Positions 60,687 through 64,000 of a DNA stretch of 64,000 bases are shown piece by piece. The notes under the pieces are model-generated. The model made no database searches, was not told the origin of the DNA, and saw nothing but the letters and a program-made list of their open reading frames with translations. Numbering within the stretch: position 1 is the stretch's first letter; every line of letters begins with the position of its first letter. The DNA is taken from positions 649,096 to 713,095 of the forward strand of contig SCFE01000081.1 of the NCBI GenBank assembly GCA_004352715.1. The letters run 5' to 3'. Origin of the DNA: Hofstenia miamia (Eukaryota; Xenacoelomorpha; Acoela). The translations under genes were made by a program, and so were the position numbers.

Positions 60687-61501
60687 TTTGATTTTATCAA
60701 GCTACTATATATGCTTTGTAAATATTTACTTTGATATCACTGATATTGAAATGGAAATTTAACAATTTTAAATAACATCTAATATTTATATTTGAATTAT
60801 AATTGAAGTTATTTGAATCATTTGAGAAAGTAAGGTATACTTGTGTTATGCTACACACTCTCTAAGATATTAAAGGTTGATTAACCAAAGAACTCCTAGT
60901 TAAAAAATTTTAATATAATTTTAAGAGAAGAGTTTGCATTACAATATGACCATTATAACACATTTTCAAAAAATTGCAAATTTTTGTGAAAATAGTCTAA
61001 TTACAAATTTGCTTGTTTTTATATTCCATATGTACACCAAGTATATTTTATTATCGTTGTTGATACAAGATTTCTCATTACTATTCAAAATATAATTAGA
61101 TTGAAGTGATGAAAATCAAATAGTAATGTGGATAGCTCACTAGGTTGCCTCAAAACTTACCCCTTGCCTTTGGCTATGTTCAGGAAAGCTACCTTCTGTA
61201 TGCAATGTCGAAATTATATTTGATCTTCAACTTCTCAAGAATTTTAAATACTATTCAATGTCATACCATTGCAATGGAAATTCCAATTTTCTAGCTTTCC
61301 AAATTTTCAACCCAAAGTGTGAACGCAATGTGTTTTGAAACTTACTCTATATCTTTTTTCTTCAAGAATTTTATCTTAGTAATGTCAAAATATAAATCAT
61401 TTTTTTAACTTTTTCTCTTATTTCCAAAACTGCGTATTATCGATGGTACTATAATCTTTATTTCAATTTGTGGAAATGTCTCAGTTACCCTCATATCACA
61501 G
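60687..61501. other. AT-rich non-coding stretch
   Basis: A possible minus-strand donor (GGG|GTAAGTT at 61165-61159) follows a short open block (HCIQKVAFLNIAKGKG), with no good acceptor. Otherwise nothing. Confidence 0.4.
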
Positions 61502-62183
61502 CCTATGCCTTCTACTTATGCTACAGTATGTCATGAGTCTTACTTTGTGAAGCTTAAGATCTCAATCTCCATCATCAGAAGGTAACTTCTCTCAATTCTA
61601 TTACTTACTTTATTGCTTATTTCGGCAGCCACTTTTTTGCAATTGTTTGTTTCTCTCTTGATGTCAGTTGTCATCATGTGTTTCTTTTTCCTCTTCTGTA
61701 CTTCTAATTGCCTCATTTGGCTGATATTCATATATTAGATTTAAGTCTTCTATATCTAAGACAATGACGTACATTTCATACTCTGTATTATTGGATGGAG
61801 GAGCCTCTATTAACATACTCAATGGGGTTAGAAAAACTGTTTATCGCTAGCGCCTTCCGACTTTAAATGGAATTCCATTGCTTTTCACCGATGTCTCAAA
61901 CGTCGACAGGCGTTTTGATAATCCGACCCTTATGTCTGCAATGTCTCTCTTCCACTTCTTATTCCCGCTAATCGGGGCCAACAATTTCATTGATTTTGCC
62001 CTGTTGTAATCTATTCCATCGCATAACCCTATCTTGATTTTAGCGTTATTTAAAATGTTCAAGCATATAATGCCAAAACTTATCAAACTGAAATATCGGT
62101 ACTGGTTGTTTGTATCGACCAGACCAAATGTTTTCGGTTTAGCATGTAAATTGTACATATGTTGATATTAATTTGTATATAAG
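61502..62183. repeat. Unidentified dispersed repeat, copy 2
   Basis: Homologous along its length to 52554-53263 with small indels. Unlike copy 1 the sequence continues past TATATAAG into a more G+C-rich tract (62184 to about 62460) with TTCTGCCCGCAGTCGTCTCC, possibly the rest of the same element. Minus-strand frames 62158-61847 and 61731-61540 have charged residues but show no known domain. Confidence 0.8.
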
Positions 62184-62967
62184 CAAGAGAATTTGTTGTA
62201 AATAGAGAACAGTTTTAGACAGTTAGGTGCTCTTTAATATCTTCTGCCCGCAGTCGTCTCCCTAAGAATAGGTCTTTGTACGTAAATTGGGATGCAAAGC
62301 ACACGCGGGAGATATTACGTGGTGACGCTGACGTGATCCTGAGGGTTCAGGGAATTTTAGTTGTTAAGTTAGGACCGGGCTAGTTGTTGCTCTATTTATG
62401 AAAACCATTAAGAGCTTCCTGTCTCGTCGAATAGCATTTTCCAGGTGTAACAAACGAATGAACATCCAAGAATGTAGTTTTCTAATCTAAGTAATTAGGC
62501 GAACAATTATTTTCAAATTAAAATAATTGTCTAGTCTTGCAGTGGTATAATATACTTTCTACCTTACAATTTGTACAATATGCCAGATTGCACTATGACC
62601 CATAATTATCAAAATGTTTGATGTCAAATACATTCTGAAAGCTAGAAAGCTAACTGAATGTCAATAACATTAACCTGATGTTTAATCAGCCTGATTTAAC
62701 CAGTTCATTTAAAGTAACCAGATTAACAGTCCTGAGTAACCTGTGCTGCCGGTTCCTCTTAACTTAGGTGAAAATGTTCCTCATCCCTTCCTTCATAATG
62801 TATTTTCATTAGATTAAAGGGTCAAATTTTCAAAATTGTAGGAAATATTTGGAAAAATTTTTTCCTGTGGTCTTCATACGTAAAAGTATTTATCCAGTGT
62901 TCGTTCATGTAGCATTGTATTTTTTGTTTGAGATAATATTATTCGTTTGTAATCGGTGAATTGCTAG
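62184..62967. other. Possible continuation of the repeat, then non-coding
   Basis: G+C-richer to about 62460, ending near TTCCAGGTGTAACAAACG, then ordinary AT-rich sequence. If the repeat were an LTR, its end could be the TGTAACA here, but no primer-binding site was recognised. Confidence 0.3.
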
Positions 62968-63177
62968 TTAATTACATCCAATTTTTACTGTCCCATATTT
63001 TCTTCTGTGACGAATCATACTAACCTGATAGCATTTAGAGGGCAATTCTCCTGTTTGCGATGAGAACAAGCTGTATGAAACCAAGAGTTTTGGAATAAAG
63101 AAAAAATGCTGTCGTGGGTCGCTGTGTAACATCGCTTTCACTCCATCTACCAGCATCGTCGTCATTGCTACTCTCAT
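62968..63177 (-). CDS. Open frame of 69 codons, doubtful
   Basis: Starts MRVAMTTMLVDGVKAMLHSD in a G+C-richer island. Includes PSKCYQVSMIRHRRKYGTVK. May be a transposon fragment. No family recognised. Confidence 0.15.
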   Translation of the reverse strand: MRVAMTTMLVDGVKAMLHSDPRQHFFFIPKLLVSYSLFSSQTGELPSKCYQVSMIRHRRKYGTVKIGCN

Positions 63178-63352
63178 ACTTGTTTTTGAATGGCTATTTT
63201 AAGCAAAGTTTTATACAGACATTGATTTAAGAAACAATATGAGGCATACTTGTAAATATTATTTCTGTTAATTTGTGAATGATGAATTTAATTTGCATTA
63301 AATAAATTATTTTTGATGGGTGCTTCTTTATTGCCTTAGTGATAGTAAATGT

Positions 63353-63450
63353 AAAGTAAGTTAATGTGGGAAAGTAAAAAATTCAAAGTAAGTTAATGTG
63401 AGAAAGTAAAAAATGCAAAGTAAGTTAATGTGGGAAAGTAAAAAAAACGC
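63353..63450. repeat. Three tandem copies of a 32-bp unit
   Basis: Units at 63353-63384, 63385-63416 and 63417-63450, each AAAGTAAGTTAATGTGGGAA plus AGTAAAAAATTC with one or two changes. The third is 2 bp longer. A small minisatellite. Confidence 0.9.
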
Positions 63451-63858
63451 AAACTAAATTAAGACACAAATAACACAAAAACTAGTAAAAGTACATGACT
63501 TCCATGACGTCAGTAAAACACCCCCGCCAATATCCACGGCGTCTCAGGTCAAAGGCCAACCCTCTCGACCAATCAGAACAAAGTGTAACGAAATGGACTC
63601 GAATCTATACTACTAGTGATACTACGAAAAGCTATACATGTCTCAAAATTCATTCAAATTTAAAAAGGAATTATACTTATTGTTATCTAGTTTTGTATTT
63701 CGAGAAAGGTAAAAAATTTCTCATATATGAGAAAAATTACAATTTGCTGGTATTCTTTCAATTAATGATAAACTGATACTGTTGAAAAGAATTGCTGGTA
63801 TTATATATTATATATTCTGTTCTGTTATTGAGAGTTTCATGAGTGTTAGTTAACAGTA

Positions 63859-63859
<1 letters not shown>

Positions 63860-63901
<42 letters not shown>
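63860..63901. repeat. (TA)n microsatellite
   Basis: TA array with one ACA interruption near the window end. Confidence 0.95.
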
Positions 63902-63902
<1 letters not shown>

Positions 63903-64000
63903 AAGGTCAGCAGCTCTAAGCGTTTGCCATTATGTTAATAGTTTCACTATTTAACTATAGTTTATATTTTGCGTACATGGAATTATTTAAGCTGCTAGTA

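Noticed and set aside
62176-62460. TATATAAG followed by a G+C-rich tract read as an LTR promoter and R/U5
   Set aside because: No TG...CA boundaries, primer-binding site, polypurine tract or gag-pol found, so an LTR label is not supported.
1-64000. CRISPR arrays, operons, bacterial origins, prophage or defence islands
   Set aside because: The window is clearly eukaryotic. The few tandem repeats have two or three units and no spacers.

Overview
This window is eukaryotic nuclear DNA, very AT-rich (about 70 % A+T by eye). It has no ribosome-binding sites, operons, CRISPR array or dense coding. The longest open frame not made of N is about 144 codons, roughly what chance and broken transposons give at this base composition. 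Long (TA)n arrays, nine N gaps and decayed Tc1/mariner, hAT, piggyBac and LINE relics point to a repeat-rich invertebrate genome. An arthropod is my best guess, at low confidence. No complete host gene, rRNA or tRNA is visible.

Layout. 0-8.5 kb is mostly empty, with a Tc1 relic (2.1-2.5 kb), one exon-like segment (3.24-3.35 kb) and an hAT-like terminal sequence (6.2 kb). 8.5-20 kb carries six of the (TA)n arrays, an element set between two of them (11.2-12.0 kb), a minus-strand exon candidate (17.6-18.1 kb) and a Tc1 relic (18.4-18.8 kb). 21-26.3 kb holds a phase-consistent minus-strand gene candidate (exons at 24.4, 23.0 and 22.2 kb) and a frame-broken coding remnant (26 kb). 27-34.8 kb is a transposon cluster (hAT, mariner, hAT-like MITE) in which single-N joins sit beside near-identical duplicated blocks, which looks like an assembly artefact. 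36-36.9 kb is a LINE 3' end.

39.5-48.9 kb holds the best host-gene candidate. It is a plus-strand multi-exon gene with a cysteine-rich Ly6/uPAR-like exon, a Ser/Thr-rich stalk exon, a transmembrane exon with a Cys-rich juxtamembrane end, and a short tail exon. The last three exons agree in splice phase. Tc1 and MITE insertions lie in its introns.

49-64 kb has a piggyBac relic, a roughly 670-bp near-complete palindrome (51.9-52.5 kb), two copies of an unidentified repeat (52.6 and 61.5 kb), a 1000-N gap, Tc1 fragments (54.8 and 57 kb), an inverted-repeat element with a repeated 12-mer (57.9-58.6 kb) and several unassigned open frames.

I see no new enzymatic or defence system. The points most worth checking are the membrane-protein gene model, the two foldback elements and the duplicated blocks at single-N joins.
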